A DNA stretch of 42,647 bases. Source: an uncultured Dysosmobacter sp. (GTDB lineage Bacteria > Bacillota > Clostridia > Oscillospirales > Oscillospiraceae). The stretch covers positions 1-42,647 of the forward strand of contig NZ_CANRMB010000031.1 of NCBI RefSeq assembly GCF_947631635.1, written 5' to 3'. Shown here one piece after another: positions 32,065-40,332 of this stretch; the first letter of the stretch is position 1, and each line of letters opens with the position of its first letter. The notes beneath the pieces were generated by a model. The model worked only from the letters and a program-made list of their open reading frames with translations, ran no database searches and was not told the DNA's origin. Position numbers and translations under genes: made by a program.

Positions 32065-33102
32065 ATGGAGCAGGAGCACAAGCGGCGCGTTCGGTATAAA
32101 GGCACGCACCCACGGAGCTACCAGGAGAAATATAAGGAATTGGACCCGGAGAAATACCGGGCTGATGTGGACAAGATCATCCGAAGCGGAAAGACGCCCG
32201 CCGGGATGCATATCCCCATCATGGTGGATGAGATCCTGGAGTTTCTTCAGATCCAGCCGGGACAGACCGGCTATGACGCCACGCTGGGCTATGGCGGGCA
32301 CACGCGGAAGATGCTGGAATGTCTCCAGGGACAGGGACACCTCTACGCCACAGACGTGGACCCCGTGGAGTCTGAAAAGACCCGGGCCAGGCTGGAGGCA
32401 CAGGGCTACGGCGCGGACATCCTGACCATCCGGAGGCTCAACTTTGCCGATGTGGACCAGGTGGCTCCCGGCGAGAAGTTTGACTTCGTGCTGGCGGACC
32501 TGGGGGTATCCTCCATGCAGATCGACAATCCGGAGCGGGGCTTTACCTTCAAATACAACGGACCGCTGGACCTGCGGCTGGACCCGACCTCCGGCGTCAC
32601 CGCCGCCCAGCGGCTGCGGGAATTGGACCAGGAGGAGCTTGCGGCGCTGCTGGTGGAAAATTCCGATGAGCCCTACGCGGAGCGGATCGCCGGAGCGGTG
32701 ATGGGCGTTTTCAAGCGCGGCGGCACCATCGAGACCACGAAACAGCTGGCCTCGGCCGTCGAGACAGCCCTATCCTTCCTACCGCCTGCGGAGCGGAGGG
32801 AAGCGGTCAAAAAATCGTGTCAGAGGACGTTCCAGGCCCTCCGCATCGATGTGAACAGTGAGTTTGAGGCGCTGTATGCATTCCTGGAAAAGCTGCCGGA
32901 TGTGCTGAAGAGCGGCGGCCGGACGGCAGTGCTGACCTTCCATTCCGGGGAGGACCGGATGGTGAAAAAGGCGTTCCGTCAGTTTTACCGGGCGGGGATC
33001 TACCGTGAGATCTCGGAGGATGTGATCCGGCCATCGGCAGAGGAGTGTTTTCAGAACCCCAGAGCCCATTCGACCAAAATGCGGTGGGCTATCCGGGCAT
33101 GA
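32065..33102 (+). CDS. rsmH: 16S rRNA (cytosine(1402)-N(4))-methyltransferase RsmH family
   Basis: 345 residues, a class I SAM-dependent methyltransferase. The canonical start IPIMVDEILEFLQI lies about 50 residues in. Before it is a basic extension (HKRRVRYKGTHPRSYQEKYK) not found in MraW of dcw clusters. SAM motif GYDATLGYGGHTRKML, VLADLGVSSMQID, NPERGFTFKYNGPLDLRLDP and the end NPRAHSTKMRWAIRA are all present. ATG 32065 has AAAAGGAG 9 nt upstream, whereas ATG 32056 abuts it. It is not in a mraZ-ftsL context, so it may be a paralogue with a related RNA target. Confidence 0.9.
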   Translation: MEQEHKRRVRYKGTHPRSYQEKYKELDPEKYRADVDKIIRSGKTPAGMHIPIMVDEILEFLQIQPGQTGYDATLGYGGHTRKMLECLQGQGHLYATDVDPVESEKTRARLEAQGYGADILTIRRLNFADVDQVAPGEKFDFVLADLGVSSMQIDNPERGFTFKYNGPLDLRLDPTSGVTAAQRLRELDQEELAALLVENSDEPYAERIAGAVMGVFKRGGTIETTKQLASAVETALSFLPPAERREAVKKSCQRTFQALRIDVNSEFEALYAFLEKLPDVLKSGGRTAVLTFHSGEDRMVKKAFRQFYRAGIYREISEDVIRPSAEECFQNPRAHSTKMRWAIRA

Positions 33103-33117
33103 AGGGAGTGTGAGGAT

Positions 33118-33456
33118 ATGCTGCGGGATGAGACAATCCGCCGGGTGGTAAAGTTTCGGGATGACAGAAATTGGCGGCAGTTCCATACGCCCAAGGATCT
33201 GGCGCTCTCCCTGAGCCTGGAGGCGGCGGAGCTGCTGGAGGTGTTCCAATGGAGCGGCACGGACTTGGAGTGCAGAGAGAAGCAGGGAAGAATCCGGGAG
33301 GAGCTGGCGGATGTGCTGAGCTACTGCATTTTGATGGCGGACATATGCGGCTTTGACCTGGATGAGATCATAAATGAAAAAGTTACCCGAAATGAGGCCA
33401 AATACCCGGTGGAAAAGGCATGGGGAAACGCGGCCAAATATACGGAGTTGACATGA
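33118..33456 (+). CDS. MazG-like nucleotide pyrophosphohydrolase
   Basis: 112 residues of the all-alpha NTP pyrophosphohydrolase family (RS21-C6/MazG-like), which clears non-canonical NTPs. Metal-binding motifs are LEAAELLEVFQW and EELADVLSYCILMADICGFD. A KVTRNEAKYPVEKAWG tail is typical of this single-domain type. It starts 15 bp after rsmH behind GGGAGTGTGAGGAT, so it is probably co-transcribed. Confidence 0.9.
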   Translation: MLRDETIRRVVKFRDDRNWRQFHTPKDLALSLSLEAAELLEVFQWSGTDLECREKQGRIREELADVLSYCILMADICGFDLDEIINEKVTRNEAKYPVEKAWGNAAKYTELT

Positions 33457-33491
33457 GAACATTTGCCGGACGGCAAAAGGATGTCTCAAAT

Positions 33492-33525
33492 AAAACCGGC
33501 TTGTTTTGACAAGCCGGTTTTGTTT
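33492..33525 (+). terminator. Terminator of the rsmH-mazG-like operon
   Basis: AAAACCGGCTTGT (33492-33504) pairs with ACAAGCCGGTTTT (33509-33521), followed by GTTTG. Confidence 0.85.
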
Positions 33526-33605
33526 GGGGACGCTGCTGAATCTTGGAGGAACGCCTGTTCACCTGCAAATCCGGCAAGGTGGAGCATGGTCGGAGCCTGG
33601 AAGAA

Positions 33606-33660
33606 GCCCGTCCGGCGTATAAAAGAGCCCTAAGGCCATTTCACCGCCTTAGGGCTTTTT
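33606..33660. repeat. Terminator-bearing repeat, copy 1
   Basis: Contains CGTCCGGCGTAT followed by a hairpin AGCCCTAAGGC/GCCTTAGGGCT and TTTTT. About 54 bp match copy 2 at 34361-34414 with a few substitutions. A looser match (GGTCGGAGC..GAAGAA) extends about 20 bp upstream. It can terminate transcription from both sides. Confidence 0.75.
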
Positions 33661-33701
33661 CGCTGAAAGTCATTGTGCCGCAGCGAGCTTGACCATCTAC
33701 G

Positions 33702-34148
33702 TTATAAACCGGAAGTTGTCAATATCTTTTCAGTTTCGTCCATGTCCTTTTCAATCAGCGGGCGCATACTGTCCTTGTACTTTGATAGATCAGCACCCCG
33801 CAAGCATGATAATATCCTTGGAATATACTGCGGCTTTGCCAAACCTATCTGTGCAAGGGCCTTAACGCACTGTCTGGCTGTAATCGGTTTTTCATCCGTT
33901 ATATGTGTGAGAAAATCAGATATGATCGCGTCAAAACGGTTTTCCTCATCCCACTGAGCATTTGCCGCAAGAATATACAACACTCGATTTCTTACCAATG
34001 ATTTTGGATGGTCAAGCAACGAGGCAAAGTCATCAAAATATTCGTACCATTCATCTGTTTCTTGACTTTCTGATATGATTTTATCGGCAAGAGCGCAAGC
34101 ATATTGATCATCTTTCGCCGTCAGCTTCGCCGCAATATTTTCGTTCAT
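33702..34148 (-). CDS. Small HEAT-like repeat protein, function unknown
   Basis: 148 residues, entirely helical, with repeated pairs such as FASLLDHPKSLVRNRVLYIL and ARQCVKALAQIGLAKPQYIP, typical of HEAT-like solenoids. There is no catalytic motif. The start is MNENIAAKL at 34148, behind GGGGGTGG; the in-frame ATG at 34154 is possible, and longer readings lack support. It is a lone minus-strand gene between the two copies of a terminator-bearing repeat and is lower in GC than the chromosomal genes. This suggests it arrived as an inserted cassette. Confidence 0.8.
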   Translation of the reverse strand: MNENIAAKLTAKDDQYACALADKIISESQETDEWYEYFDDFASLLDHPKSLVRNRVLYILAANAQWDEENRFDAIISDFLTHITDEKPITARQCVKALAQIGLAKPQYIPRILSCLRGADLSKYKDSMRPLIEKDMDETEKILTTSGL

Positions 34149-34194
34149 CGCCATCCACCCCCCACAACTTCCGATTTGACACTTTCTGATGGCA

Positions 34195-34203
34195 AGTATA
34201 GCA
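34195..34203 (-). promoter_or_regulatory. Extended -10 promoter of the HEAT-like gene
   Basis: TGCTATACT on the minus strand, about 46 nt before the start codon. It is the same TGCTATACT form seen at the two divergent promoters near 5.3 kb. Confidence 0.55.
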
Positions 34204-34360
34204 TATCGCTGGAGGAAAGTACAGGGCAAAAGAAAATCGACAAACCCCTGTCGAAGTTTGTCGATTTCTGTATCAAGGAGAAAAAATACTTTCTTACGCA
34301 GCCCCGTCCTTTCCGACCGCGAATCCAGCGAAGCGAATCGCGGTTGGGAGCGAAGAAAAA

Positions 34361-34414
34361 GCACGTCCGGCGTATGAAAAGGCCCTAAGGCCTTTTCATC
34401 GCCTTAGGGCTTTT
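34361..34414. repeat. Terminator-bearing repeat, copy 2
   Basis: GCACGTCCGGCGTATG, then a hairpin GCCCTAAGGC/GCCTTAGGGC with TTTT on the plus strand and CTTTTCAT on the minus strand. It lies 755 bp from copy 1 in the same orientation and can terminate the AT-rich minus-strand ORF beyond it. Confidence 0.75.
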
Positions 34415-34487
34415 CTGAGCTGTCTTTTGTTGACAAAAAAGATGCAAACTCACAAGTCAAAGGAACTGTGGAATAGGGCAATTCAAA

Positions 34488-35066
34488 TTAATTAGATTGG
34501 GCTATTAACTCCAAGAAGCGATGACGTTTGATGTCCATTTGTTTTTTCTGCTCAAAAGGTGTATCGTTTTTTTCAAAACTGCATAGTATTTTTTCGAGAT
34601 TTAACCCCGAGATTATTATCTGATATATATCTGTATAATAATCTGCAATTAGTTGCAAAAAATCCAAATAACCATCATTACAAAAGTCTATGTAGGATAC
34701 AGCGTTTAACCTGTCAATGACACTTGGCAAATTGGAAGAAACAATTTTTTCTGTAGCAGTCTTATCTGTTTCAATCAATCTATATAGCGCACATGAATTG
34801 ACTTCCCAATTATATCCATGTTCACTTACAAGTTCTATGGGAAACCCTTCGTTGAATTTTTTAATAGCAAATTGTGGGGCACTCATTACAAGAAATGGGT
34901 ACATGACTTGGATGCTGTTTTGATTATTCTCAATAAACCGATATGCGGTTTTGTCATCTCCGATCTGAAGTACTCTGCAAATATGACGCAGTTCCTCAGG
35001 CTGATCCCAGTAGTCTCTTGCTGTATTTGCAAGTTTACTAGCCTCTTTAGTATACGAACACCTCAC
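34488..35066 (-). CDS. AT-rich ORF abutting the recombinase, possibly a truncated gene
   Basis: 192 residues, mostly helical, with many Asn, Ile and Tyr codons. It is clearly more AT rich than everything around it. The first in-frame start is a GTG overlapping the recombinase stop codon, with no ribosome site of its own. Sequence features: HICRVLQIGDDKTAYRFIEN, MSAPQFAIKKFNEGFPIELV, ending FLELIAQSN. No family was recognised. Because serine-integrase genes usually end next to an attachment site, this may be the 3' part of a gene split by element insertion. A small cargo gene co-translated with the recombinase is the alternative. Confidence 0.6.
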   Translation of the reverse strand: MRCSYTKEASKLANTARDYWDQPEELRHICRVLQIGDDKTAYRFIENNQNSIQVMYPFLVMSAPQFAIKKFNEGFPIELVSEHGYNWEVNSCALYRLIETDKTATEKIVSSNLPSVIDRLNAVSYIDFCNDGYLDFLQLIADYYTDIYQIIISGLNLEKILCSFEKNDTPFEQKKQMDIKRHRFLELIAQSN

Positions 35067-36697
35067 TGAAAAAAATCCGAGTTATCCTCGTTTCCTTCCA
35101 GACCGTTAAGCAGGCTTTCCCTCATTTTGGCAGCCGCCTCCGTCGGGGTGCCCTGATAATCGCCGAGCATGGATTCGATGGTGCGGCTGTTCTCAAAAAG
35201 CCGCTTCATTTCCTCAAACGGCAGTTCCCTCCGGTCATCGGTATAATGGAACGTAATCACCAGCTTATCGGGGAAAACATAAATCTTGTCGATAAAACTG
35301 TCTAACAGGTGTCGCCGTGTGTCAGGGTTGTTGATGTCACCGACGAAGCTGTCCAGATACCGGAGGATGTCTTCCTGCTTCAGGGCATACTTCTTCCTGT
35401 TCTGTTCCGCCAGGAGCGCATCTTTCAGCATGATTTTCTGGTTTTCCAGGATATTCATCTGTTCGGACATCGTATCCCCAAAGATTCCTTTTTCAATCGC
35501 CTTGATAAGGTTGGCAAGCTTTACATCGACCTCCTTCAGCCTGGCCTGCAGCGAATCCTCATAGGCTTCACTGCCTTCATTCTGGCTTACGTGATAAGCA
35601 TAGCACATCCCGGAAATCAGGATACGGTATGCAGGCTGCCGGAACAGTTCCTGTATCACATACAGGACGATCATCTCCATGAGTTCCTTGCGCTGGTTCT
35701 TCAAGGGGCAAAGATGCCTTCTGTGGTTTTTGCACGAATAATAATGGTACGGGTTGCCAATCTTGTTTTTCCCGCTGAGGCCCTGCATGGCTTCGCCGCA
35801 AAGGCCGCAGTAAATCTTTCCGGACAGCCAGTAGTCCTCTATTGTGGTATCCGGGCGGACTTTCCTGACTGCGCCTTTGCCGCCGCGGCTGTTGGCCCGC
35901 AGCTTTTCCTGGACTGCGAGGAACATATCGTCATTGACCAGACGCGGTATCCCGTCCGGGATCATGACACTCCCAAATTTGTATTCCCCGATATATGACC
36001 GGTTTTTCAGGATGCCGTGCAGCGTGCTAACGGTGAATTCATTTCCTCGGGCAGTACGCAGCCCCGCATCATTCAGGGTATTGCATATCTTCTGCATCGG
36101 TACACCCTCTGCGTAGTCCTTGAAGATGCGGCGCACGATGGGGGCCGTATCGGTGTTGACCTGGTATTTCTGGCCCGGCTTTCCTGTGTAGCCAAAAACC
36201 TTCCGCCCGTTATACAGAGCGTTCTCCGCGTTGTAGGTCATGCCCCGCATGACGTTTTTCCGGTGCGAGACGATAAACGATGCAGCCATGGCCTCATAGA
36301 TGCTTTCCATCAGGATCTGCGTGGCCTCATCATCCTCGGGAATGGCTTCCGCGACGTAGGTTATTTTGACGCCGCATTCCCTGAGCCTTTTTTTGGCAAG
36401 GACGGCGTCGATCCTGTCGCGGGAAAGGCGGTCCGTCTTCCACAGGATCAGGTAGGCCGGGCGCAGCTTGTCCACCTCGTAGAGCATACGCTGAAAGTCC
36501 GGACGCTCATCGCTTGTGCCGGAAATGGCGTGGTCTTCATACTCCTTGACGATGTGGTATCCGTGTGCCTTGGCATAATCATGTGCCGCCTCGCGCTGCT
36601 GGTCGATGCTGACGTCACGCTGTGCGCCGGAACTGTACCGGTAGTAGCAGATCGCGCTGTTCCCGGGATTCTGCACAAATCTCCTGGCCGCTCCCAT
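35063..36697 (-). CDS. Large serine recombinase (site-specific integrase of the element)
   Basis: 544 residues. The N-terminal resolvase catalytic domain has the nucleophile Ser in YYRYSSGAQRDVSIDQQREA and the Arg in WKTDRLSRDRIDAVL. The recombinase DNA-binding domain spans about 170-280 (KICNTLNDAGLRTARGNEFT). A zinc ribbon follows, CGLCGEAMQG with YYSCKNHRRHLCPLKN, and then a coiled coil (about 400-450). This is the architecture of integrases of Clostridia conjugative elements such as the Tn5397/TndX group. It should cut and join attP and attB with a 2-bp core. Start ATG 36697 behind GGAGGGGGAAATGCC. Confidence 0.94.
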   Translation of the reverse strand: MGAARRFVQNPGNSAICYYRYSSGAQRDVSIDQQREAAHDYAKAHGYHIVKEYEDHAISGTSDERPDFQRMLYEVDKLRPAYLILWKTDRLSRDRIDAVLAKKRLRECGVKITYVAEAIPEDDEATQILMESIYEAMAASFIVSHRKNVMRGMTYNAENALYNGRKVFGYTGKPGQKYQVNTDTAPIVRRIFKDYAEGVPMQKICNTLNDAGLRTARGNEFTVSTLHGILKNRSYIGEYKFGSVMIPDGIPRLVNDDMFLAVQEKLRANSRGGKGAVRKVRPDTTIEDYWLSGKIYCGLCGEAMQGLSGKNKIGNPYHYYSCKNHRRHLCPLKNQRKELMEMIVLYVIQELFRQPAYRILISGMCYAYHVSQNEGSEAYEDSLQARLKEVDVKLANLIKAIEKGIFGDTMSEQMNILENQKIMLKDALLAEQNRKKYALKQEDILRYLDSFVGDINNPDTRRHLLDSFIDKIYVFPDKLVITFHYTDDRRELPFEEMKRLFENSRTIESMLGDYQGTPTEAAAKMRESLLNGLEGNEDNSDFFQ

Positions 36698-36766
36698 GGC
36701 ATTTCCCCCTCCCTGATGATAGTCTCTCTGGTTGCTATTTTACACGATTTTTTGCTATTTTTCAAG

Positions 36767-38734
36767 CTATGCGGCCATAAGCACCTGCGATTCAAAACGG
36801 TCAACAACAGCCTGTACTTCCGGCGTGGCCGGACAGTTTTTCAGTCCGCGCACCTGCACGGCTTTACGGTTTTTGATCTCAAGGGTGTAAAACGGTTTAT
36901 CCATGTTGCTGGATTGCCGTAGGAACAGGATAATACACTCATGTTTTGCCACACGCTCGACGTAAGTGCCAACGCAGTGATGCAACGCCTGCCCCTCGGC
37001 GATGATTTCGTCGGGGCTGGACGGCAACACAATCTTCATACCATCCGCCTCGAAGTCCAGATGCCCGGAAATGGCTTTCATCGCAGTGACGAAATCACGG
37101 CGGAGCTGGGCATCTGCTTTTATTTTGACTTTGTGGGCGGCACTGTCGTGAGCTTTCTGCAGGTCTTTCGGGAATAAAACGGAATTGCTGTTCAAGTCAT
37201 ATCCCAACTTGCTGCACATATCCAGATAGTCCTTGTACTCTGTGACGAGATCCTGTATTTTGCGGTAACGCTGGGTCTTGTATTGGGTCAGACGGTGCTG
37301 GAGTGTCCCGTATTGGGTGTCCAGGTAGCGCATGACCTTATGAGGGGTCATATAGTCCAGAGCCGGTTCGATATCCCGGTCGACTTTCCGTTCCTGCTGC
37401 CACATCAGAAGACGCTGACGGTCTTTCAGGCTTTTCTGGCAGTAGCCCTGGAAGATTTTCAATGGGGCTGCGGCTATGTCAATTTCCCGCAGAAAGCCCA
37501 CATCTTCTGCGCCTACTCTCAGGATTTGGTGGGTCCGGTTCCTGGATTCATCCAGATTCAGACCGTAACTTCTCCCGTAGACCATATCTGATGCAAGACT
37601 GTAAAACCCTGTTTTTATCAGATGCTCCAGTCTCGGATGCTTCACATAAGCAGTCAAAAACGGGAGCATCTCCATAGGCTCATGGAAATGCCCGTAGTAG
37701 GTCTGAACAGGGCAGTACTGCCAGGGCGTACCGCGTAGGGCCCTGGGAAGGTTCCCGCTGTAGACGTGGCCGCATGTGTCAGCTTCAAAATTGTAATGGT
37801 AGGAAAAGGGAACGGGCCTGTTCCCGCGCCTCCACTTTGTCTCCGGATAGGAATAATAATAGCTTTCGCATTTCACACTGCCATCCCGGTCAAGGCGGAT
37901 GAACTGCCGGGCGTTTTCGTATATCACAGTTCCCGGATTCTCTTTCCGGTAGGAGTGGCGGGCCTTAACGATCCGCACGACCAACTCGCCGCTTTTCGTT
38001 CCTTGAATGACCTGAAAAGTCTCGCGGTCGCAGAGATGCCCTGTGCGTCCCTTGGGTTTCATGGTGAGTTCCCGTCCACAATGGGGACAAATACCCCTGG
38101 CATTGTGTTTTACACCCGAGAGAGTTGCTTCCTGGCCGCAGGAGGAGCAGGTGCCAGTGGCGCTGCCGCCTCTCGCATGGTTATAAATAAAATAGGCCGG
38201 CATAACGTTCCCGAGCGCCCAGTCAGCAAGACCGTGGGGCAGGGGTGGGAGGTGTTTCATCCTGGCTCTGATGATCTTATCCCTTTTCCGTTCCCGCTTC
38301 TGGCGGCGATGATTCAGGATCCGGTTCTGCGCCCTGAGCAGCGGCATAAAACCTGAACCGTCGTCGTGAAAATATCGGTTCATGCGCTGCCGGTCACTGG
38401 CCGAATAGAACGCGCACCTGTTCACAAAATTCCAACTGTCACCTAATCTTTCAAATGCGGATGCCCGCCAATGAGTTGTACTATCCGACCGGCGGCTAAA
38501 GGTGATGTAATCATCCCCTGTCTGGAATACTGTCCAGGTGGGTACAGCATTTCCGTCAGCGGTCTGCTCACGGCTGTAGACGTACAGCACCAGCATCCGG
38601 TGATGGTCGATGATCTTAACGGCCGTGCGGACGATATAATCAATCTGCTGTGCTTGCAGCAGACCATGGTTCGGTGGGATGGCCGGGACAGGGTTCTCAC
38701 TTATAAATCTCCTGATTGCTTTTTTATTCAGCAT
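36767..38734 (-). CDS. PcfJ-like conjugative element protein
   Basis: 655 residues. A zinc-ribbon module CSSCGQEATLSG with ICPHCGRELTMKPKG lies at about 197-230. The family-defining C-terminal segment includes SPDEIIAEGQALHHCVGTYV and ERVAKHECIILFLRQ, then KPFYTLEIKN, the PcfJ domain named from the pheromone-responsive plasmid pCF10. The biochemical role of PcfJ is unknown. It is common on Clostridia conjugative elements. It lies downstream of the PcfK-like gene, the usual pcfK-pcfJ pairing, with AAGGAAGG before its start. Confidence 0.88.
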   Translation of the reverse strand: MLNKKAIRRFISENPVPAIPPNHGLLQAQQIDYIVRTAVKIIDHHRMLVLYVYSREQTADGNAVPTWTVFQTGDDYITFSRRSDSTTHWRASAFERLGDSWNFVNRCAFYSASDRQRMNRYFHDDGSGFMPLLRAQNRILNHRRQKRERKRDKIIRARMKHLPPLPHGLADWALGNVMPAYFIYNHARGGSATGTCSSCGQEATLSGVKHNARGICPHCGRELTMKPKGRTGHLCDRETFQVIQGTKSGELVVRIVKARHSYRKENPGTVIYENARQFIRLDRDGSVKCESYYYSYPETKWRRGNRPVPFSYHYNFEADTCGHVYSGNLPRALRGTPWQYCPVQTYYGHFHEPMEMLPFLTAYVKHPRLEHLIKTGFYSLASDMVYGRSYGLNLDESRNRTHQILRVGAEDVGFLREIDIAAAPLKIFQGYCQKSLKDRQRLLMWQQERKVDRDIEPALDYMTPHKVMRYLDTQYGTLQHRLTQYKTQRYRKIQDLVTEYKDYLDMCSKLGYDLNSNSVLFPKDLQKAHDSAAHKVKIKADAQLRRDFVTAMKAISGHLDFEADGMKIVLPSSPDEIIAEGQALHHCVGTYVERVAKHECIILFLRQSSNMDKPFYTLEIKNRKAVQVRGLKNCPATPEVQAVVDRFESQVLMAA

Positions 38735-38750
38735 CGCTTCGCATCCTTCC

Positions 38751-39710
38751 TTATAACGGCAGGCTCATCTGCTCAAAAACCGCACTCCCGGTTTTGGGGG
38801 CGGCAGGTTTCTTTTGTTCGGGTTTCTTTTTGGCTGTCTTGCCCGCGGATGTCTTCTGGGCAGACGGCACATAGGGTTTTGGTACAAACTTTTCATCATT
38901 CTCATGATCCTCCTTAACATCCGGATCGTTGAAATAGTCCTCGGCCCACTGGTAGCAGAGCCCGTCCGGCACGTCAAGGCCGTAGACGCCGGTGCGGGCA
39001 ACGCCGTTATCCTTCATTTCCTGCTCGGCATACTCGCGGGCCTTGCGATTGATATATTGAAAGCAGTTTATCATCGTCTTGGAGGGGTGCATTACACAGC
39101 GGGCAAAAGCGGCATTCTCGCGGCATTTGGCCCGGATATGTTCGGCCACTGCATCTTTCATGTTGCGCCGGGTCAACTTTTCCGTATCGGCGCTGACACG
39201 CTCCATTGACGCAGCCAGAATGTCGGCATCGCTCATGGCGGCCAGCCTGTCAAGCTGTGCCTGCCGGGCGGCCTTCTTCTCCGCCTGCCGGTCCTCAAAC
39301 TCGGCTTTGCGTTTGGCTTCAGCAGCCTCGTGGGCCTTCCTGCGTTCGGTTTCTTCCTCCTTATTGGCCGCCGGGGTCAGGTCAATGGTCGGCGGTTCGG
39401 ATGTTGTCGGGGGCTCCTGTGCGGGTTCAGCGGAAAGAGGAATCGCCTCCGGCACAGGCTGTTCGGGTACAGGTGCCCGCGCGACAGACACTTGCTCCTG
39501 TGCGTGGGGCACGCTTTGCGGGGCGGGTATGGGTTCCTGTGCGTGGACTACGTTTTGCGGAACGGGTGCAGGCTTCTGTATATGGGCCGTGCTTTGCGGA
39601 ACGGGCGTTGTCCCCTGTGCGCGTGGCGCATCCTGACGGCCAGGCGCCGGTGCCTGCGTGCGGGCTATTCCTTGGCAGGCTTCTGCGGCGATATCAGCAA
39701 AAAATCCCAT
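38751..39710 (-). CDS. PcfK-like family protein (AcrIIA9-related domain)
   Basis: 319 residues. The first 115 are Pro/Gln/Ala rich with a degenerate repeat of about 14 residues (APVPQNVVHAQEPIPAPQSV). A charged coiled coil (about 120-155) follows. The conserved PcfK domain is MKDAVAEHIRAKCRENAAFA then MHPSKTMINCFQYINRKARE and GVYGLDVPDGLCYQWAEDYF. The C-terminus is Lys/Pro rich, ending FEQMSLPL. The PcfK-like family includes the Cas9 inhibitor AcrIIA9, but most members are untested. The start has AGGAGGTCTCAAA upstream. It pairs with PcfJ. Confidence 0.85.
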   Translation of the reverse strand: MGFFADIAAEACQGIARTQAPAPGRQDAPRAQGTTPVPQSTAHIQKPAPVPQNVVHAQEPIPAPQSVPHAQEQVSVARAPVPEQPVPEAIPLSAEPAQEPPTTSEPPTIDLTPAANKEEETERRKAHEAAEAKRKAEFEDRQAEKKAARQAQLDRLAAMSDADILAASMERVSADTEKLTRRNMKDAVAEHIRAKCRENAAFARCVMHPSKTMINCFQYINRKAREYAEQEMKDNGVARTGVYGLDVPDGLCYQWAEDYFNDPDVKEDHENDEKFVPKPYVPSAQKTSAGKTAKKKPEQKKPAAPKTGSAVFEQMSLPL

Positions 39711-39777
39711 TTTGAGACCTCCTCATACATGGATTCAAAAAAAACTGCATGGGTACTGGTTGTATTGTTAAGGGCAC

Positions 39778-39814
39778 AAAAATAACGCCGGTTCCGTTCT
39801 CACGGCCGGCGTTG
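39778..39814 (-). terminator. Minus-strand terminator
   Basis: AACGCCGG and CCGGCGTT form an 8-bp stem around CCGTGAGAACGGAA (itself able to pair). It is followed on the minus strand by ATTTTTG. It ends the 116-residue protein gene ahead of the PcfK gene. Confidence 0.65.
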
Positions 39815-39878
39815 TCCCAATCCTGATTCCTTCAAATGGTATCCGTCTTATGTTTCACCAAAAAACCGCAGACAGTCT

Positions 39879-40229
39879 CTATCCCTCTGCGGTATCCTGC
39901 CCCTGAAGTTCCAGGCCTTTCTCGATGATCGGTACAAGAACTTCCCAGGGGTTTTCGTTCGAATGCTTCCTGAACAGCTCTGCCAGGTACCAGAAATGGT
40001 CTCCGGGATGAAAATACCCGATGTTCTCCATGGAGGTGAGCAGATACCCGCAGTCCGCGTTTTCTTCCAGGATTCTGGCGAGATTTTCCGGATCATTCAA
40101 TTCGGCGCCCATAAAAAATTCCAACTCATCTTTTTCTCCGAACATTTCCCGGATACAGTTTTCCGCAATTTCCAAGCCTTCCGTTGAATAAGCGCGGCCT
40201 TCTTGCGTTAGAATGAATACTTTTTTCAT
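39879..40229 (-). CDS. Unrecognised 116-residue element protein
   Basis: A short acidic protein: MKKVFILTQEGRAYSTEGLE, then NCIREMFGEKDELEFFMGAE, LARILEENADCGYLLTSMEN and a final helical part VLVPIIEKGLELQGQDTAEG. It is probably a small alpha/beta fold. No family was recognised. The ribosome site is AAAGGAGAAGCT. It lies within the conjugative element between PcfK and other unknown genes. Confidence 0.7.
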   Translation of the reverse strand: MKKVFILTQEGRAYSTEGLEIAENCIREMFGEKDELEFFMGAELNDPENLARILEENADCGYLLTSMENIGYFHPGDHFWYLAELFRKHSNENPWEVLVPIIEKGLELQGQDTAEG

Positions 40230-40332
40230 AGCTTCTCCTTTTGATACTAATTTTTTGGAGACATAAAACGACAGGGGCGGGGGGAGATTTCCGAGCCGGA
40301 TAAGTTCCGTTACGGGCTGCTGGCGACAAATT

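Larger units (their letters stand above)
34149..34487. other. 339-bp gap: promoter, hairpin, repeat copy 2, no supported gene
   Basis: It holds the HEAT-like gene promoter, and a 12-bp-stem inverted repeat AAATCGACAAAC (34234-34245) / GTTTGTCGATTT (34256-34267). A GCGAATC-containing short direct repeat lies near 34319-34341, followed by repeat copy 2 with its terminator. The plus-strand reading frames here are short and overlap these structures, so I do not call a gene. Confidence 0.6.

Noticed and set aside
34176..34204. Plus-strand TTGACA-17-TAGCAT promoter in the 34.2-kb gap
   Set aside because: No supported gene follows, and the same bases on the minus strand form a better extended -10 for the HEAT-like gene.
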